Shown here in pieces: positions 33,870 through 46,548 of a DNA stretch of 64,000 bases. The stretch is from Buddleja alternifolia. Taxonomy: Eukaryota; Streptophyta; Magnoliopsida; Lamiales; Scrophulariaceae. Positions within the stretch are counted from its first letter, which is position 1. Each line of letters starts with the position of its first letter. Position numbers and translations under genes: made by a program. The notes beneath the pieces were generated by a model. It searched no databases. It was given only the letters and a program-made list of their open reading frames with translations, and was not told the origin of the DNA. The stretch lies in contig CM033402.1 of the NCBI GenBank assembly GCA_019426215.1, positions 23,260,104 to 23,324,103 on the forward strand, in the 5' to 3' direction.

Positions 33870-35739
33870 GTTGCTCCTCTTTTCTTTTCTTTTTTTTAAA
33901 TTATAATTATTATTAGAAAAGAATAATTATAATCAAAGCACAACTATTATTTTTATTTTATGATTTTAAAAAATTGTATGAAGTGTGGGCTGGCAGCTTA
34001 TGATGATTATCTATATGACATGACCCCTTTGGTCAAATGGACATACTACAAACTACAAATATGCACACCACTAACTGTATCGTTGGTCCAAATATGTTAT
34101 CAGTACCATCAAGGCATGCTTGTTTCGGATGATAACTTGGGATTAGGTGAATAATGTTATGTACTAGTCCATTTTGTTTTTATGTGTAATAACAACTTAT
34201 GATTAAATTTGCAAGGAATCTGATTTAGGTCGGTTCTACGGATCGATTGGACTCAATCAAGGTAACTTTGTACTTGAACCAAATGTTAATTAATTATGAT
34301 TATAAACTGTATTTTGAGTTCCAAAGTTAAATATCCTTCCATTATCGTAATTATGTTCGTTCACAAAATAACCCTAATTTATATTCTAGGATCGTACTGT
34401 CAAGTCTAAAGTCTCAATAACGAAGACAAGATGCTAGCTACAAAGTCTATTAATTGCTTAGATTCTGGTCCGGTTCTCTCCATAAATACATGTATTTATT
34501 GTGTTTTTACGTTGTACGGATGAGAAGTTGATAGATGGGACATCACAATAGGATGATGACACATGCATACTATGGACGGTCTGGATGGTGCCTCGTTTGA
34601 TTGGGTCATGGATCGATCCAACTCGAGTTAATAAAAATAAACAAATCTTGTAGCGTTATGCAATTATGAAACCCTTTAAGAACCTTTGTGTAATTACTTA
34701 TACGATGTACAAACCTCATATAGTAGTCGTAATTCTGCTGATGGCGAGCAAATACAAGGCCACGAGCCTCGATCCTAATTTGTGTATATCAAATCAATTA
34801 CAGTTATAGTAAGAAAAACAAAAGGATGAGAACAGAAGAGAAAGGAAGAATGTCCTAATTTTAAGTAACGATACTTAGATATGAGAAAGGAAGAATGTTA
34901 TGATTCTAATAACATGTAATAGGATTTGGATTTAATGTTGAAATTATGAGGTATTAAGTTGGGTTTATATAATTCTAGATTTTTCCAAAGTTCATTTTGA
35001 AGTTGAATTCTCCCAAAATCATCAATTGCTCCTGCCACTTGCAATCATGGGGGCGCGAGTGGTGACTCCATTATAACAATGTTCAGTGGGTACTAGCAGC
35101 TAGCGCAGACCCAGTCTGTGTCTAAATGGTGAAATCAGTATTATTATGATTCTAATTGCAATGTATGAGATTTGATTTTCACATTGGAATTATTGAGTTT
35201 CAATGTAGATTTATATAACTATAAGTTCTTTTGCTTCAATAATTAGCTTTTAAAATTGAACTTTTTATGTTCATACCAAAGAAATACGAAAGGCACAGAC
35301 AATGGAATGTAAAGAAGAAGAATAGCGATAAAAGAAGGATAAAAGATGGGTTGGGGGGGGGGGGGGGGGGGGAGGATAACGTCAAGAGATATAAACATAA
35401 CATATGATGGTATATCAGTCAAGCTATATATATCATGCTTGACATATTCTCCAATTAAACAAAAAATCTGATTAATTAAACTCTATACCTAGCGAGCCAT
35501 GAAAATAATCCTGCAATTTATCCTTATGCAATCCCATTACTTATACAAACGGGGCTTAGAATTATTTAGTTTCTAATTCGACCTAATGATTGATTATACT
35601 GCATGCAGCAATACCTTTAAAAGGAATTGAAAAGTACATTACCCATTTCCTTGGCAACAAGAAAAAGAATAGAAAAGAAGTAGTACACTACCATAATTCA
35701 CACTGCAAAAAATTTCTATTAGATAAATCAATGTCACAC
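33870..35739. other. Intergenic, AT-rich, no gene
   Basis: No gene-like ORF. A diverged duplication relates 34895-34990 and 35143-35230 (ATGATTCTAAT...GGTTTATATAA). A run of 20 G lies at 35353-35372. Confidence 0.4.
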
Positions 35740-36090
35740 TACATTTTTTTTAGGGCGAAAGCGATACTATATTAAATCGAAACGAATGAGTCAAACAAGA
35801 TAGTGGAAAGAACACCCTACATGAGGTCAAACAAGATAGTAGAAAGAACACCCTACATGAGGTCCAGAACAAGCTCTGAAGACCCTATGGCAGCTTCGGT
35901 CAATAAATGTGCCATAGAATTATCAAGGCATCTAATGAAAGAAAAGGACATAGAAATAAAACTAAACGAAAGAAATTGAATCTCCTGAATAAGGGAACCC
36001 ACAGACAAGAAGCCCGGGTTCATGTCTTAAAGTTTGTTGATGAAACTCAAAAAGTCAACCTCTACAATAATGTCGCGCCATCCTTGACAT
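35740..36090 (-). pseudogene. Remnant of a LINE-type RNase H domain
   Basis: Read on the minus strand, broken frames give the C-terminal motifs of the RNase H found in plant LINEs (an acidic Val-Asp motif, then Phe-Ser-Phe-Ile-Arg...Asn-Ser-Met-Ala-His-Leu-Leu). Several stops are present. A 35-base segment is tandemly duplicated (35788-35860). Only a fragment remains. Confidence 0.45.
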
Positions 36091-37460
36091 AAAACAAGTC
36101 ATAGAGTTCAATGCATGTAAAGAATAGAACTCTTGTATTGAATTGTGTGAATAATGAATACAAGAATACAAAGAACCCTAATAGATACGATGTATATGAG
36201 CCCTAACTATATAAGACTAAGTCGAACTATATCAATAAGAAATATACACCAAAACCCCCTTACAATCTGAGCAGTGGGACCAACACAAAGTCTAGCCTGT
36301 AACTATGAGAACTTGGAAGCAGGTAAAACTTTGGTGAAGATATCAACTATCTGATCAGCTATTGGGACATACTTTACCAGAACGTCTCTAGTGGCGACCT
36401 TTTCATGAACGAAGTGATAATCGATCTCAATGTGCGTCGTACGAGCGTGAAACGCAGGATCAACAACTAGGTAATAACACTAATATTATTGCAGTATATC
36501 GAATAGGATATGGAAAAAAATGCCAAGGTCACGGAGAATGTAACAAAGCCACCAGGTCTTAGAAACAATATAAGCAATAGATCGGTACTCGGATTCAGTG
36601 CTGGGACAAGAGACAGTAGCTCATTTCTTGGCAAACTACGAGATATGACTATCACTAAGATACATAGTATAACCAGTGGTAGAATAGAGACTATCAAGAA
36701 AACCAACCCAATCAGAAATCAAGAAAACCAACCCAATCAGAATCAGCTTAGACGGTAAGAGAATACAAAGATGATGAATTAATAAGTAAACCAAAGTTGA
36801 TATTGCCTCAAAGATACCAAAGGGTGCACTTATCCATCTTAAAATGAACCTTCCCAGGGAAATGCATAAACTGACAAACCAAAGTAACATCATATGCAAT
36901 GTCGACCGGGTTTGTGTGAGATACTGAAGTCCCCCAATGATAATGTGATACAAAGTCGGATCAGAGAAGAGGCTTCCCTCATGAGTGGAAGGAGTAGACT
37001 TCGCAGAAAGAGGAGAGGCAATAGGCTTCATTCTCATAATGTCATAACACTGAATAAGCTCAGTTGCATACTTTTTCTACGAAAAAAAGAGGCAACATGA
37101 GTCCCTGGTAACATGAATAACCAAGAAATAGTGATGATCTCCCAGGTCCTTCATGGCGAACTCCTGGGAAAGACGAGATATGAGAGTGGTCACAGACTAC
37201 GAGTCTTTCCAATCAGTAATGATATCATCCACATAGAGTAGCATAACTAAAGTCACGAAGGCCGATTAGTAAACAAACATAGACATATTAGCCTTGCTGC
37301 TAGTGAACCTAAGACGTAGTAGATAAGAGCCAAACTTCTTAAATCAAGCTCGATGAGCCTGTGTCAGACCGTAGAGTGCCTTGTGGAGCTAACAGACACG
37401 AGAAGGGTATTGAGGGTGAACGAAACCACGAGGCTAAGCCATATGAATTGTCTTTGTAAC
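36091..37460 (-). pseudogene. Remnant of a Ty1/copia RT-RNase H and LTR piece
   Basis: On the minus strand the fragments run from RT (about 37460-37330: Met-Ala-Gln/Pro...His-Lys-Ala-Leu-Tyr-Gly-Leu, with frame breaks), through Gly-Gly-Leu-Gln-Tyr-Leu-Thr near 36930, to RNase H (about 36460-36290: His-Ala-Arg-Thr-Thr-His-Ile-Glu...Asp-Tyr-His-Phe). After a G-rich tract near 36255 a short LTR-like sequence follows to about 36091. Many stops and shifts show old decay. The left neighbour is the LINE remnant; the right side is cut by an LTR at about 37461. Confidence 0.7.
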
Positions 37461-39764
37461 TGATAGAGTAGATGCTCGGCGCGCCAAGTTTGGGCGCCAT
37501 TTTTTTGTGTAATAAACTCTATGAGACAATCTTTTCTTTATGAATAAAGTCAATTTTATTATAGGCATTCTTTGTTCTTAAACTATTATTATATGCTTAG
37601 AACGAAGTCCCATGAATGACACAGGACTATGAGACATCATCGGACATTGGGAATGACGATGATGAAATATGTCTCCAAGGTCATGATTCTTAAAAGGTTC
37701 CAAGTTTGAGATGAGTCTGTCAAGATAAGGGATATTGACAAAGTCTCAAAAGACTTGCTTGTGTACATAGTTCTTAGAGAACATGCCTCGTTCCATAGGT
37801 ATAGTTGTTACACGAGGGTTCTCATTTGGATAATGAGTGAACTGAACGCCTCACTAGGAAATTCATAAAATGGTTATCGAATATTGAATTTCTTATAATC
37901 ACGTACGCATAAGAGTAATCCTTTAGACCTGAGGTTCCATTGTAACTTTGAGCATAGTAGACTATACTTATACTTGTCTCATGATCCCATTGCGAGTCGT
38001 TAAATGGGATATCTTGGGTATAATATAATTATGTGTCGAGGTACATGAGAGACTAAGATGGGATCCATCACTGATATAGCAAATCAGACATTTCCTATGT
38101 ATTACTTAACAAATCGATTCAAGGAATCTTTGGCCAAAGTATGGCAATTAAAATAGGCGGAGTGTTTGCTCTTTTGGATTGCGTGAATTGATATCATGTA
38201 ATAAGGAGACATAGAGATTGGGTCGTAAGAGTTTCGACTAAGCTATTACTCGAGATTCCAATTCGGGAAATTTGATGGAGGGATCTTACTTATGCGAAGA
38301 TCGTGGTTATGATAGGTTAAGCATCTTTTATCGTTTGTGTCTATGTCTTCGGGGCCCGTTGCTAGACAGTAATCTTAATTTGTAAGTATCATGATATTAT
38401 GGTAAATGATACATGGTCGGATTAAATCAAGAAAGATTTAATCTAATACTTTCTAAATATAGAAAGGTACAATGACACTTTTAGAAAGTGTACTTACTAC
38501 TGGAACATGAACGAGCCTAGGGGGTCACACATTTACTCTTGATGTTCCTGCTTAAAAGATATGATTACTCAACTTTGAAAGTTGAGGTGAAATTAGGAAA
38601 GTCTAGTACTTAACTAAAGAAGAATATTAATTAATTGGTTGGAGATCAATTAATTACACTATTTAATTAATCAAGTGCGATTAATTAATTAATGGACTAA
38701 GTAGAGTCCAAGGGTTTTATTTAATTAGTATAGAAAGTCAAAAATTAAATAAAATTAATGAAATAATTGGGTAATAATAATTAAGGTTGGACATTAATTA
38801 TTATAGTATATTTAATTAAATGGTTAGACTATTTAATTAAACAAGAAGTGTCAGTCGTTCACTTTGGATGGTGGGAGCTTGGTTATAGATATGTTACAGT
38901 GAAAGGCTTATACTGACATGGTATTTGTAACCTAAAGATTCGTATTGATCCATTCATTTCAACAGGATTTTAATGTGAGTCCACGTGTCACTTCACTCAC
39001 ATCGATGGTTTCCTCCCATTGCCAATTTAAACGAACCTAGAGAGTCGAGCTTAAAAGGAATTGAGCAAAGAGAATTCTTTTGTTGTCAAATACATAAATT
39101 AGGTAATTTGCCATTTGATGAGCAAGTTAATTTACTTGATTAATTAGATTAATGGAAATAAATTAATTATAATAAATACATAGACTTATTTATTATTCTC
39201 AACCTTTTATTAAATAATTAGATTATTTAATATGGAGGAATATTAATTAGTATTATATTTTAATTGGATTAAAATATATTGGACCTAATTAATAATGGAT
39301 TAAGTTGAAAGTCAACTTCGTCCAATAATAATAAGGTGGGGCGTTTGGTAGACGTTTTTGAAGGAGTTGGATGGGCTCAAGGAATCAGTTAATTCCAAGT
39401 CTATCACTCTTTATAAATACCTATCACTGGTTCAGTCGAAACCTAACTCTCACAATTAGACTTGACAGCAAAGAAAGAAGAGAAAAATATTCTCTCCTCC
39501 CCTTAGTGAAGTCGTCGGCCATAGTAGGTCTAAAGGTGGAGGATTTTTCTTTGAAGCTCATTCCGACGTGATATCTAGAGGCAGGAGTTTTGAATTGCTG
39601 CTATCCAGAAGATCAAAACTTTCATCGAATTCAAAAGGTTAGTAAAAAGAATGAAATTAGATTTCATCTTCATGGAAAAATTATTAAAACCCAAAAGTGA
39701 TCCAATTGTGAATCCGAATCTGTTTTTATCGTTTCCGCTGCGCATGAATACAGTATTCACAACA
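37461..39764 (+). repeat. LTR-like sequence related to the 5' LTR at 53578-56608, internally deleted
   Basis: From 38863 (TTTGGATGGTGGG) to 39764 (ATTCACAACA) it closely follows the LTR that ends at 56608, including the AATTAATT-rich block, a TATAAATA box near 39413 and the same terminal sequence. Between 38893 and 38894 it lacks the segment that in the other copy lies between CATAGATATGT and AGTGAAGGGCTT. The left 1.4 kb has no counterpart in that copy, which is truncated there. No primer-binding site follows 39764, so this is a solo or fragment LTR. No target duplication was seen. Confidence 0.6.
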
Positions 39765-41055
39765 AAGATATTGTCCAAAAGGAAATTATATAAAATTAAT
39801 AAGCACTTGTTTTAAAACCTATGAAAAATATTATTGATTAGGGAAGAATACAAGAAATCAATATTTAAAGACAATAAAAAAGTCTATCACTATAAACTAT
39901 TTAGAGTTTATTATCCAACAGATATATATATATATATAAAATAATGATACTAGTGTTGATAGTTGTTACTTTATATTTTTTCAAAAAATTATTATTATAA
40001 TAATTTGTGGTTGATTTATCTTTTGCTATTTTCCTGATTCCACATTGATCTATGAGGAATAATGCATTATTTTATTTTTTTAACTAATTGCTTGCATATA
40101 ATAATAAAATAGACGAAATCATTAACTTCAAATAAAAGGAAACAAAAAATCAAATACGATGAATAATATTGGGAAAGAAATTATTTACTAATAAAACAAA
40201 TATTATTCCACGATGAAAGCTCTTGATAATAGTATAATATTATAGAAAGTAGGTTCAAAATTATAGATTAATATTCTACTTTAATGCATAAGCATAAGAA
40301 AATACAAGAAATGTCGAGTAAAGTTCGATAATTTTTCTAAAATTTTGTTTATATATTTCGAAAACTACTATAATCTTGATTGAAAATCAGATTTTCTTTG
40401 CACATGATAATTTCATTTTACTATCTACTAAAACTAAAATTAAATTTTATGTACAAGTTTTGTCAAAAAATTGAATGGTAACTCGCCCCCCCCCCCCCCC
40501 CAAACAAGTGAATTCAGAATCCGTTCCTGTGTCCTTTGTCATTCAGTTGACTTCTAATATCCGTGTTGCTTAGTAGGTAATTGGTGTAATTTTCATGCAT
40601 GTGTTATGTATATACACATTATGTAATGTCAATTTGTTTTGATTAATTGTAACATCAAGCCTCATGTTGTTAGTTTGACAGTAAATTGAATGATCATGGT
40701 TTCCATTGTTGTTAAACGTCGATTGAATTAGGCCTGTTTCTTTATTAATGGTCCATCTAGATTCCATCCACTACTGATTCACATTACACATTGTTGCTCT
40801 CCAAAAGGGTGCAATGGCTCTTTATCAGCTCCCATATGCATTGAGGGAACGCCCCTAATCTACAGTAATATTTTCGTCGTCCACTAATTTATTTTTAATT
40901 TTTAAATGCGTGGGGCAGACGAAATGATGTTGTTTTGTGTGTCTGGAACATCTTGTGTCGTCTTTTAAATTTTGTAGTTTGTGAGGCCTGGGTAGGGTCC
41001 ATGTCTGAGAATTTTGTCATCTTTTATTTGAAGTTTCTTTTTTTTTTTGAAATAA
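39765..41055. other. Intergenic, AT-rich, no gene
   Basis: No gene supported. A (TA)n run is near 39922-39937 and a C16 tract at 40486-40501. The word TTCGTCGTCC near 40875 recurs near 42647, on the other side of the solo LTR. Confidence 0.4.
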
Positions 41056-42569
41056 TGACACGAGAAATTCTCACGTGTTTGTACAGCAAGTGGACTAGTC
41101 GTGTATAGTAATAAAGTGGACGATTAAGTCCGGGATGTCGAACCCACAAAGGCTTGCATTTTAGTTTTACGAGAAATTAAAACAAGCAAAAACTTAAAGA
41201 AATTAAAGATTTAAAATTTTTAAAAGCAATAAAATAAACTAAAAGTAAGAATCAACTAAAATATTATGGCAGCAACATAAAAGAAACAAGATGTCGAAAT
41301 CAAGATAGTTATGAAAGAGAGTAACTAAGACACATGTATTGACATAAATTAATCAATTCTTATTAAAATCACGTTTTCATATTATTAGACTAATGTTGCT
41401 AAGGTGGAAAATTCTTTAAGATTATTATCAATTGGATCCCTCACTCCTGATAACCTGTGCGAGATTGGGTGTAGCAATCTCTCTTGCATGCATTAACAAC
41501 TAAAATTTTTTCCCGGATAAATCCGACTAACAACATCCGAAGTATGTAGTCATTCCTAGCATCAACTAACTTAGAAGATGTTATTAATAATAATTGCACC
41601 TTAAATTACTTCTCCCGAACAGATAATTTAAGCACAAAATTTTACATATGTTGGCCAAACACACGAAGCATTAAGAACAAGATTATAACACAAAGCAACA
41701 AAACAATTAATATGAAAAATACAATTTATAACTCAAATCTCTTAATTAGCCTAAACATGGCCTTGGTTGGAAGACTAATTCATCATAAAAGATAAAAAAT
41801 AGAAAATCAAAGAAAGATTCATATTTCATAGACAAATATAAATCCAATCTAAGAAAACTACTTATTAAATTTGATAGTTGAACTTTGATTTTCATCCCTT
41901 CCATGCGTCTTGATTTCTTCACCTTCAAGGGTTTGTGTAGATCTTCATGAATATGTAAGAAATAAGTCTAAACCCTATTAGGGCTCTATTCTATGTGTAT
42001 TTTGTGTGCCAAAACGTGCACAAAACCCTATAAAACTGATCTAGCATTTATAACCAATGGGTGGAAGAATCCTCTTTGAATTAGAATTGGAAATTTCCAA
42101 AACTGCTGCTCCTGACGCTGACGTTTGAATGTTGTGCTTTCTTACGTTCGTCCATAAACCTCCTCCCACATCCGTACTTGATTTTCCCAATTTGACATTT
42201 TTCTCGCCAGATTCACGTCCGAACGCCAGGTATCTCATGTTCGAGCGCAGATTTCGGAAACTTTTTTTGTTTGCGCAACAATCTTGTTTTCTTCATAACA
42301 TTCTCCATAGACATCCAATTTGGGTGATTCAAGTTGTGACATGAAGATAAGACAGAGCTATACAGCTTTGTAGAAGGAACCTTCCTAGAATTCGGATTCT
42401 AAGTACTCTGAAATTTTGCATTTTCATCCAGTTATCCTCAATTACAATAATTTTCCACCTTTACTCAATAAGCACACACATTACACACATATGTGCTATT
42501 AATCATGCATAAACAAACATAAATAACATGAATATGAGGCTCTAAAATATGTAAATTCACACCCTATCA
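41056..42569 (-). repeat. Solo LTR (minus strand)
   Basis: Read on the minus strand it starts TGATAGGGTGTGAATTTAC at 42569 and ends TTTCTCGTGTCA at 41056, 1514 bases with TG...CA ends. Near its end lies a block, GGGTTCGACATCCCGGACTT, seen in many plant LTRs of this type. The flanks AATAA and AATAC agree at four of five positions, fitting an eroded target duplication. No internal coding region is attached. Confidence 0.65.
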
Positions 42570-42946
42570 AATACGCATGCCAAACGACGTTGCTTTGGTT
42601 ATTAGTGGATTAAATGCTGACATTTCAAAATGTGTAGTGTTCTTTTCGTCGTCCGCTATTTTATTTTTGTGTTTTGATCTTCAGTGATCGTTGGATATTT
42701 TATTTTATCTTTTTTGGGCGCGGGATATAGGAATGGTTATATCAACGGTTAAGTAATAATTGATATATGTGGTAATGTCCTACGATTGACATGAATGCAT
42801 ACGATAGAAGAAATCAATGCTAGACATATGTTTATGTTCGATTGGCATTTTTAGTGTAACCAGTGAGTTCTACAAACGCAATAAAAAATTAGTACTTCTT
42901 AGAAATAGCTACACGGGATATCAAAATGAGCCGATCTTCAAAAGAT

Positions 42947-43486
42947 TTACATGATTTGGATGTTGGAAACAAATACACGTAATTTATTAGATATAGCCTC
43001 AAACGTCCTCACCTCATCGATGATTTCATAATGCGTTACTTTTGTGGGATTTCCATTGCCTGCTTTCTCTTTTGATGGAGATATAATCAAATTTTCCCGT
43101 ACCCTGCCAAACTTCAGGAGAAATTTGATAACAACCATTTTGCTTAGAGCCCCATTGGATCCTCTCACCTTCACTTTTTTCAGAGTTTCATTTACACATG
43201 TTGGGTACCATAGATGATTGAAGAAGGGATGATCGATCCTCAATATCAGGATAATTGTTGAAGCAGAAGTAGACTGGTCTAGGTCTAATATGAATCGAAA
43301 GGGTTTTAGATTTAGGAGAACTCTTTAGAAAAAGGTCTAGACTGTTGTATTCTAGAGCGTGTAATTGAGTTTTCAAAATAAGTTCCGAAAGATTTAAAAA
43401 TTCCGATTCGACTGTCTATAATATTTTCAATATGGGAAGGGTCTGAAGAGTGTAACACAGCATATGGTGAGAGCCCAAATGCTGAG
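42947..43486 (-). pseudogene. F-box/FBD/LRR pseudogene, 3' part (FBD domain)
   Basis: On the minus strand the ORF 43243-42947 carries an FBD-type segment (Leu-Lys-Lys-Val-Lys-Val-Arg-Gly...Lys-Phe-Leu-Leu-Lys...Arg-Glu-Asn-Leu-Ile-Ile). Just upstream, in another frame, is the leucine-rich segment His-Ala-Leu-Glu-Tyr-Asn-Ser-Leu-Asp-Leu-Phe-Leu. A frameshift lies near 43230. This is the C-terminal part of a plant F-box/FBD/LRR protein, a family of substrate receptors of SCF ubiquitin ligases. Its 5' part resumes at 48621 on the far side of the inserted copia element. Confidence 0.7.
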
Positions 43487-43968
43487 TGTTGTGGAACTCA
43501 GAGTCATATTCCACCAAATATAGAAATAGCGAGGGAAATATTGTACTATAAAACCACACTAGATTTAATTCTCAGGAAAGATTGGGGGCGTCACAACGGT
43601 CGCGCTTAAAACCCAACCTCCTCGACAGAATTAACTAGACGAATTTAATAGCACAATATAACACTACAACTATAACTAAGAATGGCTACTTGAAGAATAA
43701 CACAAAATAAAGAACACCAAATTTAACGAGGTTCGGCTAATTTAGCCTACGTCCTCGGACCCCACCAAAATATTTCACTAAAGGACTAAAGTGAAACTAT
43801 TACAAACTATAGAGGAAGAAAGTAGAAATTGCTAAAAGACTTAGGCAATTTGGGATGTTTTTCAAAGTGAAGAGGTGGTCTCCTTTTATACAACAAATGA
43901 GCCCACCCTTTACAAATTCTATCTATGTGGGATATTTTCCTCTTTCAAAAATAAGCCACACTTCAACA
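43487..43968 (-). repeat. 3' LTR of the Tork-like element
   Basis: On the plus strand it reads TGTTGTGGAACTCA...CACACTTCAACA. In element orientation its start follows the purine tract GCCAAGGTGGAGATT (43983-43969). It pairs with 48137-48615. Confidence 0.95.
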
Positions 43969-44035
43969 AATCTCCACCTTGGCGAATTTCAAAATCTTCA
44001 TTCTCCTCATCAAATGGGGTCACCAAAACCAATCT

Positions 44036-45349
44036 TCAAACTTTGACAATGTTGATCAAGTCCAAACAAAATTTGAACTTGATTGCAGTCACATCTTTTG
44101 TCAACATATCAGCAGGATTCTCAGTAGTATGGACCTTCTCGATCCTGACTCCACCTTCTTCGAGTATCTCTCTTATGAAATGATATCGAACATCAATATG
44201 CTTCGTCCTTGCATGATAAACTTGGTTCTTTGCTAAATGAATAGCACTTTGACTATCACAATGTATTTTCACATACTTTTGTCCAATTCCCAGTTCACCA
44301 AGCAACCCTTGAAGCCAAATTGCTTCCTTTACAGCCTCTGAAATTGCCATATACTCTGCTTCCGTAGTAGACAGAGCAACCGTTGACTGTAAGGTAGACT
44401 TCCAACTGACTGGTGCTTTAGCAAGAGTAAATACGTAGCCTGTAGTTGATCTACGCTTATCTAAATCACCAGCATAGTCTGAATCGCAATATCCGACTAC
44501 ATACTGACTATGTTCCCGCTCAAATATCAAACCAACATCAGCTGTGTCATGGATGTATCGCAAAATCCATTTCACAGCTTGCCAATGTTCCTTTCCAGGA
44601 TCATGCATATACCTGCTCACAACCCCCACTGCTTGGGAAATATCAGGCCTTGTACACACCATAGCATACATCAAGCTACCAACAACATTTGCATACGGTA
44701 CTTTTGACATGTATTCCCGTTCTGCATCAGATTTCGGTGACAAAGCGGCGCTAAGCTTAAAATGAGGAGCAAGCGGAGTACTAACTGGTTTTGACTTTTC
44801 ATCAATGCCAAAACGCCTCAACATCCTACTCAGATATTGTTTCTGAGTCAAACAAAGCCTCCTCAATTTTCTATCTCTGAAAATCTCCATGCCGAGAATC
44901 TTCTTCGCCTCACCTAGATCCTTCATCTCGAACTCCCTTTTCAAATGAGTCTTCAACTTTTCAATTTCTATTAGACTCGGGGAGGCAATCAACATATCAT
45001 CAACATACAGAAGAAGATATATGAAGGATCCATCTTGTAGCTTGTGCAAATACACACAATGATCGTATTTGCTTCTTGTGTACCCAATTCCCATCATAAA
45101 CTTGTCAAATCGCTTGTACCACTACCTCGGAGATTGCTTCAATCCGTACAACGATTTTTGAAGTTTACAAACCAAATTTTCATTTTCAGCAACTTTGAAT
45201 CCCTCTGGCTGAGTCATATAGATTTCCTCTTCCAAGTCTCCATGTAAAAATGCAGTTTTTACATCCAACTGAACTAGTTCAAAATCCAACTGTGCTACCA
45301 AAGCCAACAAAATTCTAATGGAGGAGTGTTTTACAACTGGAGAAAACAC
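44036..45349 (-). pseudogene. Tork-like RT and RNase H, interrupted by a nonsense codon
   Basis: RT resumes in the new frame at about 45349 with Gln-Leu-Asp-Val-Lys-Thr-Ala-Phe and ends at TAG 45124-45122, just after Gly-Leu-Lys-Gln-Ser-Pro-Arg, where Gln is expected. It continues in frame from 45121 with Trp-Tyr-Lys-Arg-Phe. The catalytic Tyr-Val-Asp-Asp-Met is near 45010. RNase H has Tyr-Cys-Asp-Ser-Asp-Tyr-Ala-Gly, Thr-Glu-Ala-Glu-Tyr and Cys-Asp-Ser-Gln-Ser-Ala. The terminal motif Asp-Met-Leu-Thr-Lys precedes the stop at 44036. All catalytic residues are intact. Confidence 0.9.
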
Positions 45350-46542
45350 CTCATTATAATCAATCCCTCCTTCTGAGCGTAACCTTTGGCCACCAATCTG
45401 GCTTTGTAGCGAACATCACCTTGGCTAGGAAACCCATCTTTCTTTGCAAATACCCATTTACATCCAATTGCATTCTTTCCCTTCGGGAGACTGGCCAGTT
45501 CCCATATTTGATTCTTATGAAGGGACTGCATTTCTTCACTCATGGCAATCCTCCACTTATCTTTCTCTGGTCCTTTGACTGCTTCAATATAAGTGGTAGG
45601 AACATCATCAGCGGCAATTGCAGATGCACAAGCCACCATATCATCAAAGCGAGCAGGCTTTCTGATTGTCCTCTTTGGCTTGCTAGTTGCAATTGATTCA
45701 AGTTGTTGTGGAAGTTCTTGGGGTTGAACTTCCTCTTCTTCAAAATCTCCTTCTACCATAGGAGAATGATCAAGAGTTTCTTGATCTGCTGGGACAACAA
45801 ACTTTTCAAACTCCACCTGTTTGGGAGTACCATCCTGCTGTTCTGCATTCACCTTTTTCAACACGATAGATTCATCAAAGGTGACATCCCTGCTAAAGAT
45901 TATTTTCTTTGTTTCTGGACACCAAAGGCGATGGCCTTTTATTCCAGAGGTGATCCCCATGAACACAGCTTTCTTTGCTCTAGGATCCAACTTTGATTCC
46001 TTAACATGATAATATGCAGCGGAACCAAACACATGTAAGGAATCATAATCAGCAGCAGGCTTTCCAAACCATTTCTCCAATGGTGTTTTTCCATCAATAG
46101 CAGTAGATGGTAGACGATTAACGAGATGGCATGCATACGTCACAGCCTCAGCCCAAAATTCTTTACCCAACCCAGCATTGGATAACAAACATCGAACTTT
46201 CTCCAGCAAAGTCCGGTTCATGCGTTCTGCCACTCCGTTCTGTTGTGATGTATGTCTAACAGTGAAGTGTCTGACAATGCCTTCATTCTCACAAAATTTT
46301 TGAAATGGACCACTCCTAAATTCTCCACCATTGTCTGTACAGAGACGTTTGACCTTTTTATCATTCTGAGTTTCCACCATCTTTTTCCATTTGAGGAATA
46401 CCTCAAACACTTCATCCTTCGTCTTCATCGTATACACCCAAACTCTCTGGGAAAAATCATCAACAAAGGTTACAAAATAGTGTTTCCCTCCCAAAGAACT
46501 CGTTTTTGAGGGACCCCATACATCCGAATGAACATAATCCAA
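45331..46542 (-). pseudogene. Tork-like integrase and start of RT
   Basis: It continues the gag-protease frame. Integrase catalytic acids lie in Val-Asp-Asp-Phe-Ser, Cys-Thr-Asp-Asn-Gly-Gly-Glu and Gly-Val-Ala-Glu-Arg. After a Glu/Pro-rich linker the RT domain starts with Gly-Cys-Lys-Trp-Val-Phe. Near 45360 one base is missing compared with the usual Glu-Gly-Ile-Asp-Tyr reading, which throws the frame, and the ORF stops at 45331 soon after. Confidence 0.9.
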
Positions 46543-46548
46543 GATACC

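Noticed and set aside
36894..37100. Plus-strand ORF of 68 residues
   Set aside because: It is antisense to the degraded copia RT on the minus strand and has no independent support.
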